DNA of 64,000 nucleotides from Phocoena phocoena (taxonomy: Eukaryota > Chordata > Mammalia > Artiodactyla > Phocoenidae): assembly GCF_963924675.1 (NCBI RefSeq), contig NC_089219.1, positions 149,316,288 through 149,380,287 on the forward strand. Direction: 5' to 3'. A program made the position numbers and the translations under genes. The notes below the pieces were generated by a model. It had not been told where the DNA came from. It saw nothing but the letters and a program-made list of their open reading frames with translations, and searched no databases. Below are positions 11,331 to 22,507 of this stretch, piece by piece (position 1 is the first letter of the stretch; the number at the start of each line of letters is the position of its first letter).

Positions 11331-11829
11331 CACTCTTAGGCTGAGACCCTGGGAAAACTATGATTCAGTGAAATGTGTTCTTCAGCCCCATCCTCACACC
11401 AACCCTCTTTTCAATGCCTCTCCTCTCTCTCCAACTCTTAGGCATTCCCCACCTTCCCATCTAAATCAGAAGAGAATCTGGTAAAATCATTCATCTTGAG
11501 AGTAAATGAGCAGGGTGAAGGTAATGGCTCTTGCGGACATAACTGCATTTTAATAGATGCCTAAGTCTTAACCTAGGAAATGGAACACTACGGCAGAATT
11601 TCTGGCAACAATAGTGAGTAGGAGAAATTTCCTTAAGCCCTTGAAAATTGCTTCTCAATGCGGAGCAAGAAGTCTTCTGTTTGTTTGTTACTTTCTAAGT
11701 GCTGAGCACATAGCCCACATCCAGCAGCCACTCAACGAACACCTAGTGAGTGTTCTAAGAGCTAAGTGAGAGTGAAGGTTCTAAGGTCTGTTCTGTGTGA
11801 GTGATCATGGGAAAATATTACTACGAACA
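11331..11829. other. Non-coding sequence, nothing recognised
   Basis: Pyrimidine-rich at 11380-11460 and otherwise plain single-copy-like sequence. Confidence 0.5.
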
Positions 11830-11990
11830 GGAACTGGAAGATCTGGGTCCCAGGTTATTCTTAGCAACAATTCAGTGGTTGGACCTTGTGCAAGCTATTT
11901 TCAGCTTCTCTGAATCTCAGTTGCTTTCTCATTTGCAAAATGAGAGATTTAGTGAGACAATCTCTAGAATTGTTTTCAGTTGTAATTTCC
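11830..11990 (+). repeat. MIR: MIR SINE
   Basis: 'gatctgggtcccaggttattc', 'gaccttgtgcaagctattttcagc', 'ctgaatctcagttgctttctcatttgc' and 'aaaatgagagattta' follow MIR order. Confidence 0.65.
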
Positions 11991-13532
11991 TCTGAATTCT
12001 AATTAAATCTTCACAGGAAGAGAGCAATAGTCTAACCTCTTTCTCCCTAGCCAACCAATCCACCAGCATGTTTACTCAGCGTGTGCAATCCCATGCCTGG
12101 CTGGCATAGTATGGGGCTCTGAACTAAGTGAACACTACTACCATGACCAGCAAGGAACAGGTCACAACTGCCCTAGATTATCTAGATGCTTGTGAATGGC
12201 TCTAGAGATATAATGATGCTATTAACTTCAGGAGGAATTGTTGACGGTTTTTCATCCACCAAGTGTTTTCTGTCTCTCGGGATAGTAATTAGTGCCCAAA
12301 AAGGTTGGAGTCCTTCGTCTTCCCACTCTCAGCCCTGCTTTTCCAAGCAAAAACGATGTCTAATGTGTATTTCTCAGTGTATACATTGAAATGTAGTCTA
12401 TTGTATACATTTTCTCTGTATACACAATACATCTCTCTGCCCTGGATATTCACAGCCGTCTTCCAACTTTAAACACCAGTCTGTCTATACAATGTGGGTG
12501 GGTTGAGTTCGGACCTGACCAGGACAAGGGCAAGCACCCATATATATTTAATGGTCCTGTCTTGACAATCTGCCATTACAGCAAGTGTGAAAAACATAAA
12601 CAGGGACAGAACTCTTTTTTTTCAAACTCTACATCAAAAGTTATTGAGTGATCTTGCTGTGCAATAGCCAGAGGTAGCGTTAACCAAAGAAAAAGCTCTA
12701 AGCTCTACTTACTCTGTGGAAAGTAGTTCATACGCTTTATCATCTCTTAGGACCTGTCAAAGTCGGTTAGTTGGGTGGACATGGATTGCCTCAAACGGCA
12801 TTTGCTAGGCATTTTTTTTCCCAAACACACTGTACCTGTTCTTTGGAAGGTTAATCCCAAGAGATAAAATATTTGGAGGTTGATTGGGGGCTTACAAAAT
12901 TGTTCCCCTTTAAAACTCAGTCTCCAAAGTAAAAACAGGAACTATGTTCAAAGGTAGATCAACTATCAGAGCAAACCTAAGCCTTAGTTAAGTTTCTGCT
13001 AGACATTAACTGAAAGTGAATAAGATTTTTTTAAAGCAGAGAACTTACTCCTTTTCACAGATAAGGCTGTTTCTCCTGTTACCTTGAGGCTCCAAAATTC
13101 AGTATCTCCAATCTGTAGGACTGCACTGACTGCCTCCACAAGCATATTGTGTGGCATGGAATTCCAGTGGGTTCTCCTGAGGCCTCGAGCATTCTTTCAT
13201 TGAAGGATCATTGCTCTGTGTATTATTAGCATGCCAATGAAGAACACATGCACAGCAATGTTCAAGACAAGAGGAAAATGTGAACAAAAAAAAAGGCCAG
13301 AACCTTTTAAGCTTCTGGTCTCACCGGCAATGAGTGGTAGTACAAATGGTACCAAAAAAATAGGATGGGATCTTCCTGGCTCTGGCAGTTGAAAAGACTG
13401 GTCCTGCAACAGCTCAAGCATAGTAAAAGGCATAATACAATTGAGTGTTTACATGGAGTGGATGGTAACAGACCACACGGGAAGTGAATTTCAAGAAGGT
13501 GAAGAACTTTTCTATAGGGTAGTAAGGGAAGG
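11991..13532. other. 1.5 kb single-copy-like non-coding sequence
   Basis: No repeat family recognised. It contains three exact copies of the palindrome TGTATACA at 12378-12385, 12402-12409 and 12417-12424. Short open frames such as 13099-13287 (minus) and 13197-13433 (minus) overlap each other and show no family. Confidence 0.5.
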
Positions 13533-14038
13533 TGTGTAGGCAGAATCTTAATATGGCCCCAAGATCCTCATCCCTTGGTGTGCATGCCCTGTTTAAGCCC
13601 TTGTCTTTGAGTGTGGGTGGGCCTAACCTAATCAGGTGAATCCTTTTCTCAAAGGTCCGAATACAGAGACAGAAGTCAGAGATACCAAGCTGCAGCAGAT
13701 GCTCCCCTGTTTGCCTTGAAGAAGCAAACTGCAGTGTTGTAGCGAAGGTCATATGGCAAGAAATGGCAGACAGCCTTTAGTAGCTGAGAGAGACCCCAGT
13801 GAGAAAGTAGGGACCTCCAGCCTACAACGGCAAGGAACTGAATTATACCAACAACGCTGTGAGCTTGAGACCCTGAGCTCTGGAAGGAAACCTTGATTTC
13901 AGTCTTGTAAGACCCTGAACCAAGAATCTATCTAAGCCTAGACTCCTGACCTACAGAGAATGTGAGATAATAAATGGATGTTGTTTTAAGCCAATAAGTT
14001 TGTGGGAATTTTTAATGCAGCAATAGAAAATGAATGCA
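13533..14038 (+). mobile_element. MLT1D: MLT1D solo LTR, complete
   Basis: It starts 'tgtgtaggcagaatcttaa' and ends 'caatagaaaatgaatgca', TG to CA, 506 bp, the usual MLT1D length. Internal 'ttgagtgtgggtgggcctaa', 'tttgccttgaagaagcaaac', 'acggcaaggaactgaatta' and 'gagataataaatgg' are MLT1D landmarks. The 5-bp target duplication 'gaagg' is present on both sides (13528-13532 and 14039-14043). The internal retroviral part is gone, leaving a solo LTR. Confidence 0.93.
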
Positions 14039-14043
14039 GAAGG

Positions 14044-14409
14044 CTTTTTAGAGCAGAAATACCTTGAGCAGAGCCCAGAAGAAGATGCTGACAACTTAAA
14101 GAAGTTCAAAGGAGGAGAGAAGCAGTTATGCTGTGGAAAAAGGAAGAGGTAAGAAATATAAGCAAAGACCCGGAAGTAATTAGGCACATGGTCAGATAAC
14201 ATCATGAACAAGAAGACCTCCACCTCCTTATTTCTCATTTTGATGCATGTGACATGTTCACCTGGTGAGCAGGTCATGAGTTATCATGCCCATGGTGTAT
14301 GAAAAATCTGAGGTTTATAGATGTTTGTCAGTTGTGTGTACAGATGATTAACCAGGGGGCAGAGTTAGCTTTCTGAAATGAAAATCTGATTGAAATGTGT
14401 GAAATGCTT
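14044..14409. other. Non-coding sequence, nothing recognised
   Basis: Single-copy-like. A 108-codon minus-strand open frame at 13951-14277 overlaps the MLT1D edge and is not convincing. Confidence 0.5.
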
Positions 14410-15030
14410 TTCATTCCTGCAACCTAGAAGATAAGATCCAGATTCCTCAACCAGCATATGCGGCCCTTTGTTTTCATCACTCAACCTCCCAGTTACACTC
14501 TAGCCAAGACAAACTGCACACACACAGGCACACACCCACTCTCCCATGCATTCTTGCATTGGGCAGATGGTTCCCTCTTATATGGATTGCCTTTCCCTTC
14601 CCTTGCCCTCCCCACCCAGCTTCCCATCCCAAGCTTGCTCAGTTATGAATCTTCCATTCTCCCTTTATGATTCAGGTCAAAAGCAGTTTCTCCTGTGAAC
14701 CCTTCCCCTGTGTCCCCACTTAGCACCCCAGGTACAATTTTTCCTTAGTGACCCTGTAGCACATTGAACACATGCTTGTTAGCACTTAATAATGATAACA
14801 GCAATAGCATTAATAATAGCTCACATGTGTTGGGTGTATATCTAAAGCCATGTACTGTTCCTTGTTACATGCATTATCACGATGTATTTTTATCACACTT
14901 TTTGTGTGTTTACATGCTTCTCTACTAAACGGTGCATCTCTCAAAGGCAAAGATGATGGCTTTTTATCTTTGTATCCCCCAGAGCTTTGCAGAGTGTAGA
15001 AGGCACTCAAAATATATTTAATAAATGAGT
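14410..15030 (+). repeat. L2: L2 LINE 3' portion with MIR inserted
   Basis: 'aagatccagattcctcaacc', 'ttcaggtcaaaagcagtttctcctgtgaacccttcc' and the terminal 'gcaaagatgatggctttttat' ... 'actcaaaatatatttaataaatga' are L2 3' features. At about 14786-14885 the L2 is interrupted by a short MIR in reverse orientation ('aatgataacagcaatagcattaataatagctcac'). Confidence 0.65.
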
Positions 15031-16934
15031 TAAAAGAGTCTGAAATAGGGCTGGAATTCAGGTCTATGATCACATTGCAGAGTTATTTGCTGCCATACCA
15101 TCATGATAAAATTAATGTGCAAGGGCTTTGTGGAACTACAAAATACTATGTGAATGGCAGGTAGACGAGACCAACTCAACTTCCCTTGTCTGAGCCCCTT
15201 TCTTACTCCCACTTGCTTCTTGCTGCCAAAAAATTTTAGATTATGTAAAAGCTTATCAGCAGTGCTTATCTACTTTATTTAGCCCAGGAGCCCAAAGATA
15301 TAAAGAAGAGTGAGTGTGTATTCATGATGGTGGGATGTATCATGAAGGCTGCTGCCAAGACAACCAGGGTATCCAATGAACAGGGCATAGCAGCCTGGAC
15401 ACATGTGTAGAGAACTCAGAATCCCTTGAACACCCAGGAAGCCCAAGCAGCAGAGGTAAGTAAGCTCCCAGGTCAGCACCCAAAAGACCCACGTGTTGTC
15501 ACCTAGTCCTTAGAATTCTGTGCTGAACTCCGAGCATCGCTTTGGTAAACAAGGCAGTCGATGTGGCTCTTAAATGAGCTATAACAAACTCATTATCAAT
15601 TAAGTAGGTGGAATTCTCTTTATTCAAGTCCTGCTACTTAGAGATGGATAAAAACATCATTCTGTGTAGTCTAGTCTTTCTCTCTTGCTCTCGTATTTAG
15701 GCAAAAGTTGAATACTAAATCAGCTAGCAGCCAACATTGCACTCTGTCCTGCTGACCCTAAGTCTCAGCTAAAAAATCAGAGACAGGACTTAAATTTTTC
15801 CTCTCAATTTAATATAACAGACTCTATCAGGACTTCAGTTTTCTTATCTTTATCTCCCAAACAGCAAGGTATACAATTTTTTCTTTGTTTCACAATTGCC
15901 TGTGACTTCCTCCAAAATCTCCTTCCTTCTCCCTCTCCTCCCGGGCTACTCCCACCCACTCACAGAGCAACAGAAAGTTAAAATGTCTCTAAATGTGGGC
16001 TGCAGAAGCAAATATTGGAGGGGGTGAAAATGGAAGAAAAATATTAGTATCTCACTTGCATCTTTGGCACTGGGCTTAGAAAGAGCAAATTAAGGCCAAT
16101 TAGAGGTAATCACCCTTAAGAATAGTTAGCAAGACCCCACTTCATTTTCTCTGGAGGAAAAAACATTCTTACAGCTTTTTACTTAAAGAGGACAATAGTC
16201 TATTCTTTTACATTATATTTGAGAATAATTCTTGCCTTCCACCCAGTTCAACACAAGAAACCTTATATAAAGCAGGATCAGGTACCAGAAGGAACACAGA
16301 GATGAGAAAGAAATAGTCACTACCCTCCAGAAACTGACAATGTAGTAGCAGACTATGATTGATTGATAAAAAAAGAAAGAACTCTCAGTAAAGCAGAATC
16401 AAGATAAATGCTACATGAGAGATGAAGGCTAAGATGTGTGAATAGGAAAAATTACTTTTTTGGCAGGGAAGGGGGGCACTCTTCTGATGCTTATTCTAAA
16501 CTTACCTTTCTTGGAATATGGGCAACCAAAAGCTATTCCAGTTCAAATTTCTGAAAAATTTTAAAAAGTATTATTTCCTACTATAAAATAATGGTTGCAT
16601 TCCTAAGAAATATCACTTTATCAAAAATAGCATTACAAAAACAATTATTCTAATAGAGGAAAAAATGGTTGAGGCTAGAGCCTTTTAGATATGTAATAAC
16701 AGTTATTTTTCCTCCAGGAATTTCAGCAATGAAAATGTTTTACTAAGTCTAAGTATTTTTTTTTTTTATTTTAGGCAATATATTGGTTCATTGAAACTGA
16801 CAAAATCAAACCTAAACATTCCTGGGCAAATCTGAGCAGTACATAAAACAAGACCAAAATAACTAAGTACTGAGACTATCAAAATCAGTTGCAGCCCCAT
16901 TTGTGGCTGATTGTCTTACTCATAGCTAAATATT
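15031..16934. other. 1.9 kb mostly single-copy non-coding sequence
   Basis: No gene recognised. Around 16270-16400 'aaatagtcactaccctccagaaactgacaatgtagt' resembles an old interspersed repeat. A T9-rich run lies near 16760. Minus-strand frames at 15030-15212 and 15279-15479 have no family. Confidence 0.5.
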
Positions 16935-17312
16935 CTGGTTTCAATTCTCTGCAGTGCCCCTCCCTATGAGAAGACTATATGTAACTGCTCTGTTAAACTC
17001 CTGAGTGACCATGTGACTTGCTTCGGCCAATGAAATGTGGGCAGTTGTGATAGGCATCACTTCCAAGCAGAGGTTTTCAGAGTTCCACCACATCTTTTTC
17101 CCTCTTCCACCACTACCAAGAGTACCTCAGCCAGAGAATGCTCCTTCAGTCAGAGTTCTGGAGTAAAGATAACCATGGAGCAGAGCACCAAAAGCTCAAA
17201 ACGTGGACACATGAGCAGAGAGGGAAAAATAAAGTTTTGTTGCTGTAAGCCAGTAAAATCCGAGGGGCATTTGTTACCACAATATAACCCAGTTTATTCT
17301 GACTAATTCACA
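16935..17312 (+). mobile_element. ERVL/MaLR-like LTR, subfamily not assigned
   Basis: 'ccatgtgacttgcttcggccaatgaaatgtgggcag', 'gtcagagttctggagtaaaga', 'aataaagttttgttgctgtaagcca' and the end 'ttctgactaattca' form an LTR-like 3' region with a poly(A) signal. A related copy lies at 47978-48330. The 89-codon open frame at 17037-17306 lies within it. Confidence 0.45.
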
Positions 17313-17429
17313 AGTACAAGAAATTAAAAAACATAAATTGAGCAGCCACAATTCAAATAAAACAATTCAAGTAAAACAACTTGCTATAGCCCAGTGGTAT
17401 TTCCCAATTGTGATCCTTATTAGCAATTA

Positions 17430-17660
17430 CAGTCTACATAATACTACCACTTTTTGAAGACTCTGTACTAGACATTTTTCATATATTATCTTGTTTAATC
17501 CTTTTAACAATGATAATAAGGTAGAGTTAAATCTCCATTTTATAGATAAGAAAACTGGGAGCCAAAAAGTTAAGTGATCTGCCAAATATTATTCACCTAT
17601 TAAGTGCCAGAAGCAGGAATTTAACTTATTCTGTTTGCTTCCAAAACTTGCCTTCATAGC
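17430..17660 (-). repeat. MIR: MIR SINE
   Basis: Reverse MIR: 'tatattatcttgtttaatccttttaaca', 'ctccattttatagataagaaaactggg', 'aagttaagtgatctgccaaat', 'tgccagaagcaggaatttaac'. Confidence 0.75.
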
Positions 17661-17689
17661 ATTCTTCCACAGGGCTAATCAAGGAATAA

Positions 17690-17880
17690 ACTATAACTCT
17701 GAAGTCATAAAAAGTAGGGTCATGCTAATGTGATCTAAATTAAGTTACTCAGCTTCCCTGAGGCTTGTTTTTCTCGTCTGTAAAATGGAGATAACATTAT
17801 CTCCAGTGTCCTTAGAGGATGCAATAGACAGACAGTTACCAGCAGGCTCTCTGGCACATATCAGCCCTCAATTAATGACT
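17690..17880 (+). repeat. MIR: MIR SINE
   Basis: Forward MIR: 'taagttactcagcttccctgaggc', 'cgtctgtaaaatggagataaca', 'ctctggcacatatcagccctcaatt'. It is in the opposite orientation to the MIR just upstream. Confidence 0.7.
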
Positions 17881-18903
17881 CATATAATCAGTGGCAATCC
17901 TGATATAGCCTAGGTATAGTTAGACTGAGAGAGAAAGACTCGTTCTTTCTAGGTTCCTAGAGAAAGCAGCACCCTCCTGGGTCCTAATGAGGCCAAGGCA
18001 CAGCAGGGGCCTGTGTCAGTAGAGATTCAATGCCGGGTCATAGAGCAGGATAAGAGTCACCACAGAGAAGAGGGCCACAGGGCAGGTGCAGGGCAGCAAC
18101 AGACCTAACTCCGCCCTTAAACTAATAGGCGAAGCACAAGTGGCCAGAGACAGCCCTCAGTGGGCCCCTTAACAGATGGCCCCATGAAATACAGGAACAG
18201 GTTGGGCCACAGTGGCCAGAGACGGAGAGAGCTTAGAGGAACAGGGCCTGGCTCTGGATGAAGGCAGAGAGAGATCTGCAAACAAGAGCGAGTTTGTGAT
18301 ATGCATGGCCCCTGACTAGCAATGAGCTGATGGCAGCAGCTGATGGAACTAATGACAGGAGGTAATGATGATGAAAAGCACTTAAGCAATGGGCCTCAAG
18401 TAGCCGTTGCAGTTGCTGAAAGGCCTCCGCCACCAAACAAAGCAATTAGTCAGTCACCCGCCACCCAGGCCCTCCTCTGCCCGCCTCCCTTTTCCCACCT
18501 TTGCAGACCTCAGACCATTCATTGCTTTGTCTCACCAGCCCAGCCTGCAGGAGCCCAGACCCAGCAAACAGAAATGCACCAGCTGGAGCCCAGCTTATAA
18601 CGGCTGTCTCCCAAACCAGCAACGCCAAGGCGACCGGGGTTACAAAGGGGGACAGGCCTAGGGGAGACCTTTCTGTCTCCGCAATTTGCCATGAATTTTA
18701 CATGCAAAAGTTACCTATACATTTGTATACTTCAGTGTATGTCACTGGCCTTTTTGCATAACACATAGAGTAGACCTACTGGTTTTTGCAGCTGGGAGGG
18801 TAACTCTGAGCTTCAAATTAGAGAACAATTTTGAGTTTGAGCTTTTCTCTACCCAAAAAGGAAGATTATTACTTCACTGGGAGTAGAGGATTCTCGAGTT
18901 CTA
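17881..18903. other. GC-richer single-copy segment
   Basis: Higher GC than its surroundings. Overlapping open frames on both strands at 18117-18761 have no family and probably reflect the low stop frequency of GC-richer sequence. It holds the candidate regulatory segment listed separately. Confidence 0.5.
18320..18660. promoter_or_regulatory. Candidate conserved regulatory segment
   Basis: Seen: an E box CAGCTG at 18337-18342, 'taatgaca', the NKX2-type core CACTTAA within GCACTTAAGC at 18378-18387, and 'accaaacaaagcaattag' with forkhead/SOX-like and homeodomain-like cores. It is non-repetitive and keeps several CpGs. The regulatory role is inference from motif clustering; such motifs also occur by chance. 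Confidence 0.22.
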
Positions 18904-18913
18904 GCTCTTGCTT

Positions 18914-19058
18914 CTTTTTATGATTATTATTATTATTAAATTTTTGGCCACACCGCACAGCATGTGGGATCTCAGTTCCCAACCAGAGATCAAAACTGCA
19001 CCTCCTGCAGTGGAAGCACTGAGTCTTAACCACTGGACAGCCTAGGAAGTCCATCTTG
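18914..19058 (-). mobile_element. Older tRNA-derived SINE (CHR/artiodactyl tRNA-Glu type)
   Basis: On the minus strand: 'ggacttcctaggctgtccagtgg', 'taagactcagtgcttccactgcagg', 'gatctctggttgggaactgagatcccacatgctg', 'gtgtggccaaaaattt', then an (aat) tail. The short direct repeat 'gctcttgctt' lies at 18904-18913 and 19059-19068. It is more diverged than the copies at 6.3 and 36 kb, and its head ('taagactc') is of the older type. Confidence 0.8.
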
Positions 19059-19068
19059 CTCTTGCTTT

Positions 19069-20077
19069 TATTCATCCTTTAAAATTTACCTTAAGCATTC
19101 CCACTCTTGGAATCCTTCCCTCATCCCTTCAGACTGTCCTCTCCTGGTCCACTACCATTACAATAGGTATTGTGAGATAATGCTACAAGGTCATGACTGC
19201 TTCTCATCTACCTTTCTATCTTCCTTCCTCTCAAGACTGTGAGCTCACAGGTGGCCAGGACTATTTCTATTCCTCTTCCTATCCTCAGTATCCAGCACCT
19301 AGGTGCTACGCAGTACCTTGGTCAAGTTTCTGAGATATGCAACTTCCAAATCCACAAAGTAGGGCTAATAATATATGTCCCATTATATGTTCCAGTTTGG
19401 TCTTTAGGGATCAAATATGAGAGCAGAACTGAAGAGTGTTTGGAAATGCACAGCAATAAATGAATTATGAATGTTAGGCACTGTGCATCTCTGCTTTTCT
19501 CATTCACTCATACATTTTTCGAGCACATTTTATGTGTTAGGCATTCTGCTGGTACAGATAGAAGCCGTCTTTGAAGTTTCCCCCACTAAACACACTGTCT
19601 CATCCCCTCCAGCCCTGTACTTAGCTTCTGGCTATGGCCCAAGCCAGTAAATCTGTTATTGATGGACTTTGTCTCCCCTTGCTGATGTCTACACCAAAAG
19701 CCCAAGCTTACTGTCTGCCATTTATGAAAATCAATAATCATATTTTGAATGCCCACTACAAGCAGGGTGTGAGACCAGGCATGAAGGGGAGGAATAAAAT
19801 ATACAATGGGTAAGCTGTAGAGTCTTCACCCTTAAAAAAATAGAACATAATATAAGCAGAAAATGAAAAAAATTGGAAGACATACACTAAAGAATGATGT
19901 CAGAATTCAGAGAAAGACAAGGTTTCATTAACTGATCCGTTAGAAAAGCCTTAAGGAAAGAGGTGACATTTGAGTTTGGTCATGAAGAATTGAAAGACTT
20001 CAAGAGGCAGGGATTATGCAAAAAAAAAATTATTCTCAGAAAATCGGAGTCATGAGCTTCCTTAGAGGGACAATCCC
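19069..20077. other. Single-copy or ancient-repeat sequence
   Basis: At 19230-19320 'gtgagctcacaggtggccaggactatttctatt' is weakly L2-like. At 19890-20020 'agaaaagccttaaggaaagaggtgacatttgagtttgg' belongs to an old interspersed repeat that I cannot name. No gene. Confidence 0.4.
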
Positions 20078-20210
20078 TGACCTCATTGTACAGATGAGAA
20101 AATTGAGGCAGAGATTCAGTAATCTTCCCAAGGTCAGTTAGCTAGTAACTGGCAGGGCTGGGAAACAAACTCTGCAGCCCACACTTTGGCAGGGAAATGG
20201 CATACTAGAA
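20078..20210 (-). repeat. MIR: MIR SINE
   Basis: 'ttgtacagatgagaaaattgaggcagag', 'aatcttcccaaggtcagttagctagtaactggcagggctgg' is the MIR core in reverse orientation. Confidence 0.75.
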
Positions 20211-20309
20211 TCTGCTTTAAGCAAAAGACAGAAGGCAAGGAAAATGCGAGGAAAAGATAGGGTGGGAAGAAAAAGAGAGAGAGAATAAATTAAAACCAAG
20301 AAAAAACTT

Positions 20310-21422
20310 TTGAAATTTCCAGAGAATAGACCATTTAGGAAGTTACTACAAAAGTCTAGAAGCAAAATTGTTAAAACCCGGTCAGACAGCCTCTTCAATA
20401 AATGGTGCTGGGAAAACTGGACAGGTACATGTAAAAGTATGAGATTAGATCACTCCCTAACACCATACACAAAAATAAGCTCAAAATGGATTAAAGACCT
20501 AAATGTAAGGCCAGAAACTATCAAACTCTTAGAAGAAAACATAGGAAGAACACTCTATGACATAAATCACAGCAAGATCCTTTCTGACCCACCTCCTAGA
20601 GTAATGGAAATAAAAACAAAAATAAACAAATGGGACCTAATGAAACTTCAAAGCTTTTGCACAGCAAAGGAAACCATAACCAAGACCAAAAGACAACCCT
20701 CAGAATGGGAGAAAACATTTGCAAATGAAGCAACTGACAAAGGATTAATCTCCAAAATTTACAAGCAGCTCATGCAGCTCAATAACAAAAAAACAAACAA
20801 CCCCATCCAAAAATGGGCAGAAGACCTAAACAGACATTTCTCCAAAGAAGATATACAGAATGCCAACAAACACATGAAAGAATGCTCAACATCATTAATC
20901 ATTAGAGAAATGCAAATCAAAACTACAATGAGATATCATCTCACACCAGTCAGAATGGCCATCATCAAAAAATCTAGAAACAATAAATGCTGGAGAGGGT
21001 GTGGAGAAAAGGGGACACTCTTGCACTGCTGGTGGGAATGTGAATTGGTTCAGCCACTGTGGAGAACAGTATGGAGGTTCCTTAAAAAACTACAAATAGA
21101 ATTACCATATGACCCAGCAATCCCACTACTTGGCATATACCCTGAGAAAACCAAAATTAAAAAAGAGTCATGTACCAAAATGTTCATTGCAGCTCTATTT
21201 ACAATAGCCAGGACATGGAAACAACCTAAGCGACCATCATCGGATGAATGGATAAAGAAGATGTGGCACATATACACAATGGAATATTACTCAGCCTTAA
21301 AAAGAAATGAAATTGAGCTATTTGTAATGAGATGGATAGACCTAGAGTCTGTCATACAGAGTGAAGTAAGTCAGAAAGAAAAAGACAAATACCGTATGCT
21401 AACACATATATATGGAATTTAA
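20310..21422 (+). pseudogene. L1 ORF2 C-terminal fragment, uninterrupted
   Basis: One open frame of 370 codons. Residues 1-26 are host flank that happens to be in frame; the L1 part begins at 20387, and the remaining 344 residues read without a stop to the natural ORF2 end (...MLTHIYGI). The C-terminal cysteine motif C-x3-C-x7-H-x4-C is intact ([18 protein letters not shown], residues 227-244). The endonuclease and RT domains are missing, so it cannot retrotranspose; the frame survives because the insertion is young. This frame is L1 debris and not a cellular gene, even though it is the longest here. Confidence 0.93.
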
Positions 21423-22013
21423 GGGAAAAAAATGTCATGAAGAACCTAGGGGTAAGATAGGAATAAAGACGCAGACCTACTGGAGAACGGACTTGAGGAT
21501 ATGGGGAGGGGGAAGGGTGAGTTTTGACAGGGCGAGAGAGAGTCATGGACATATACACACTAACAAACGTAGTAAGGTAGATAGCTGGGGGGAAGCAGCC
21601 GCAAGGCACAGGGATATTAGCTCGGTGCTTTGTGACAGCCTGGAAGGGTGGGATGGGGAGAGTGGGAGGGAGGGAGACGCAAGAGGGAAGACATATGGGA
21701 ACATATGTATATGTATAGCTGATTCACTTTGTTATAAAGCAGAAACTAACACACCATTGTAAAGCAATTATACCCCAATAAAGATGTTTTAAAAAAAAAA
21801 AAAGTATACTACAATTAATTAATACTTCCTCTTACCTGGACAACAGAAAGTTATTGTTTATTGTAAAAATGATTACAATGCTCACACCTATTTGTGGGCT
21901 GGCATAGAGCTTTTTTATTATCTCAAACTTGTCAAATTCAATAAAAGTTTACAAAATAAAATATGTAAAAATAAAGGTTGGTCATTGATGATATATTATC
22001 AAAAAAAAAAAAA
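20387..22013 (+). mobile_element. L1: Young 5'-truncated L1 with 3' transduction
   Basis: L1 sequence runs from the ORF2 C-terminus (20387) through the cetartiodactyl 3' UTR to 'caataaagatgtttt' and a first A13 tract (21791-21803). About 197 bp of non-L1 sequence follow, then a second A tract (22001-22017). The 14-bp target duplication 'aaaacccggtcaga' lies at 20373-20386 and again at 22014-22027, after the second tract. The duplications therefore bracket the L1 plus the extra segment as one insertion. Confidence 0.9.
21804..22000 (+). other. 3'-transduced segment carried by the L1
   Basis: Non-L1 sequence between the L1 poly(A) and the second poly(A). It contains AATAAA at 21940-21945, 21955-21960 and 21970-21975; the last lies 25 nt before the second A tract, the normal distance for cleavage and polyadenylation. 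This is what is expected if a source L1's weak signal was bypassed and a downstream genomic signal used. The segment should therefore match the 3' flank of the progenitor L1. Confidence 0.82.
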
Positions 22014-22075
22014 AAAACCCGGTCAGAAATGGTAACTGCATGAATGGGAAGAAATGAATAATTCTGGAAGTGTGA

Positions 22076-22413
22076 TGTGTCAGTCCATTCAAGCTGCTAT
22101 AACAGAATATCATAGTCTGGGTGGCTTATAAACAACAGAAATTTGTTTCTCACAGCTCTGGAGGCTGGAAGTCTGAGATGAGGTTGCCAGCACTAGTTGG
22201 GTTCTGGTCAGAACCCATACCCTTGTTCACAGACAAATGTCTTCTAGCTGTGTCCTCACAGCTCTCTTTTACAAGGGCACTAATCTTATCCATGAGGGCT
22301 CCACTGTCATGACCTAATCACCTCCCAAAGGCCCCACCTCCCAATACCATCACCTTGGGAATTAGGTTTCAACATAAAAATTTGAGGGGAACACAAACAT
22401 TTAGTCCATAGCA
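22076..22413 (-). mobile_element. MST/MLT1A-type MaLR LTR
   Basis: On the minus strand: 'tgctatggactaaatgtttgtg', 'gggaggtggggcctttggg', 'aggtgattaggtcatgac', 'agccacccagactatgat', ending '..ggactgacaca'. TG..CA termini are present. Flanking pentamers do not match. Confidence 0.82.
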
Positions 22414-22507
22414 GATGGATAAACAGACTTTGATTACTGAATGTAATGAGATGGAGGGGAATAGAATTCCAAGATTTCAACCATGGAGAACAACTTAGAA
22501 AATAGTG

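Noticed and set aside
18117..18761. CpG island or first exon
   Set aside because: GC is raised but CpGs are few and there is no donor site or recognisable coding text.
20310..21422. Longest open frame (370 codons) as a cellular gene
   Set aside because: Residues after 26 are the L1 ORF2 C-terminus ending at the natural stop, inside an insertion with target duplications; the first 26 residues are host flank in frame by chance.
21940..21975. AATAAA signals as the 3' end of a local gene
   Set aside because: They lie within the L1-transduced segment and are explained by the source L1 transcript.
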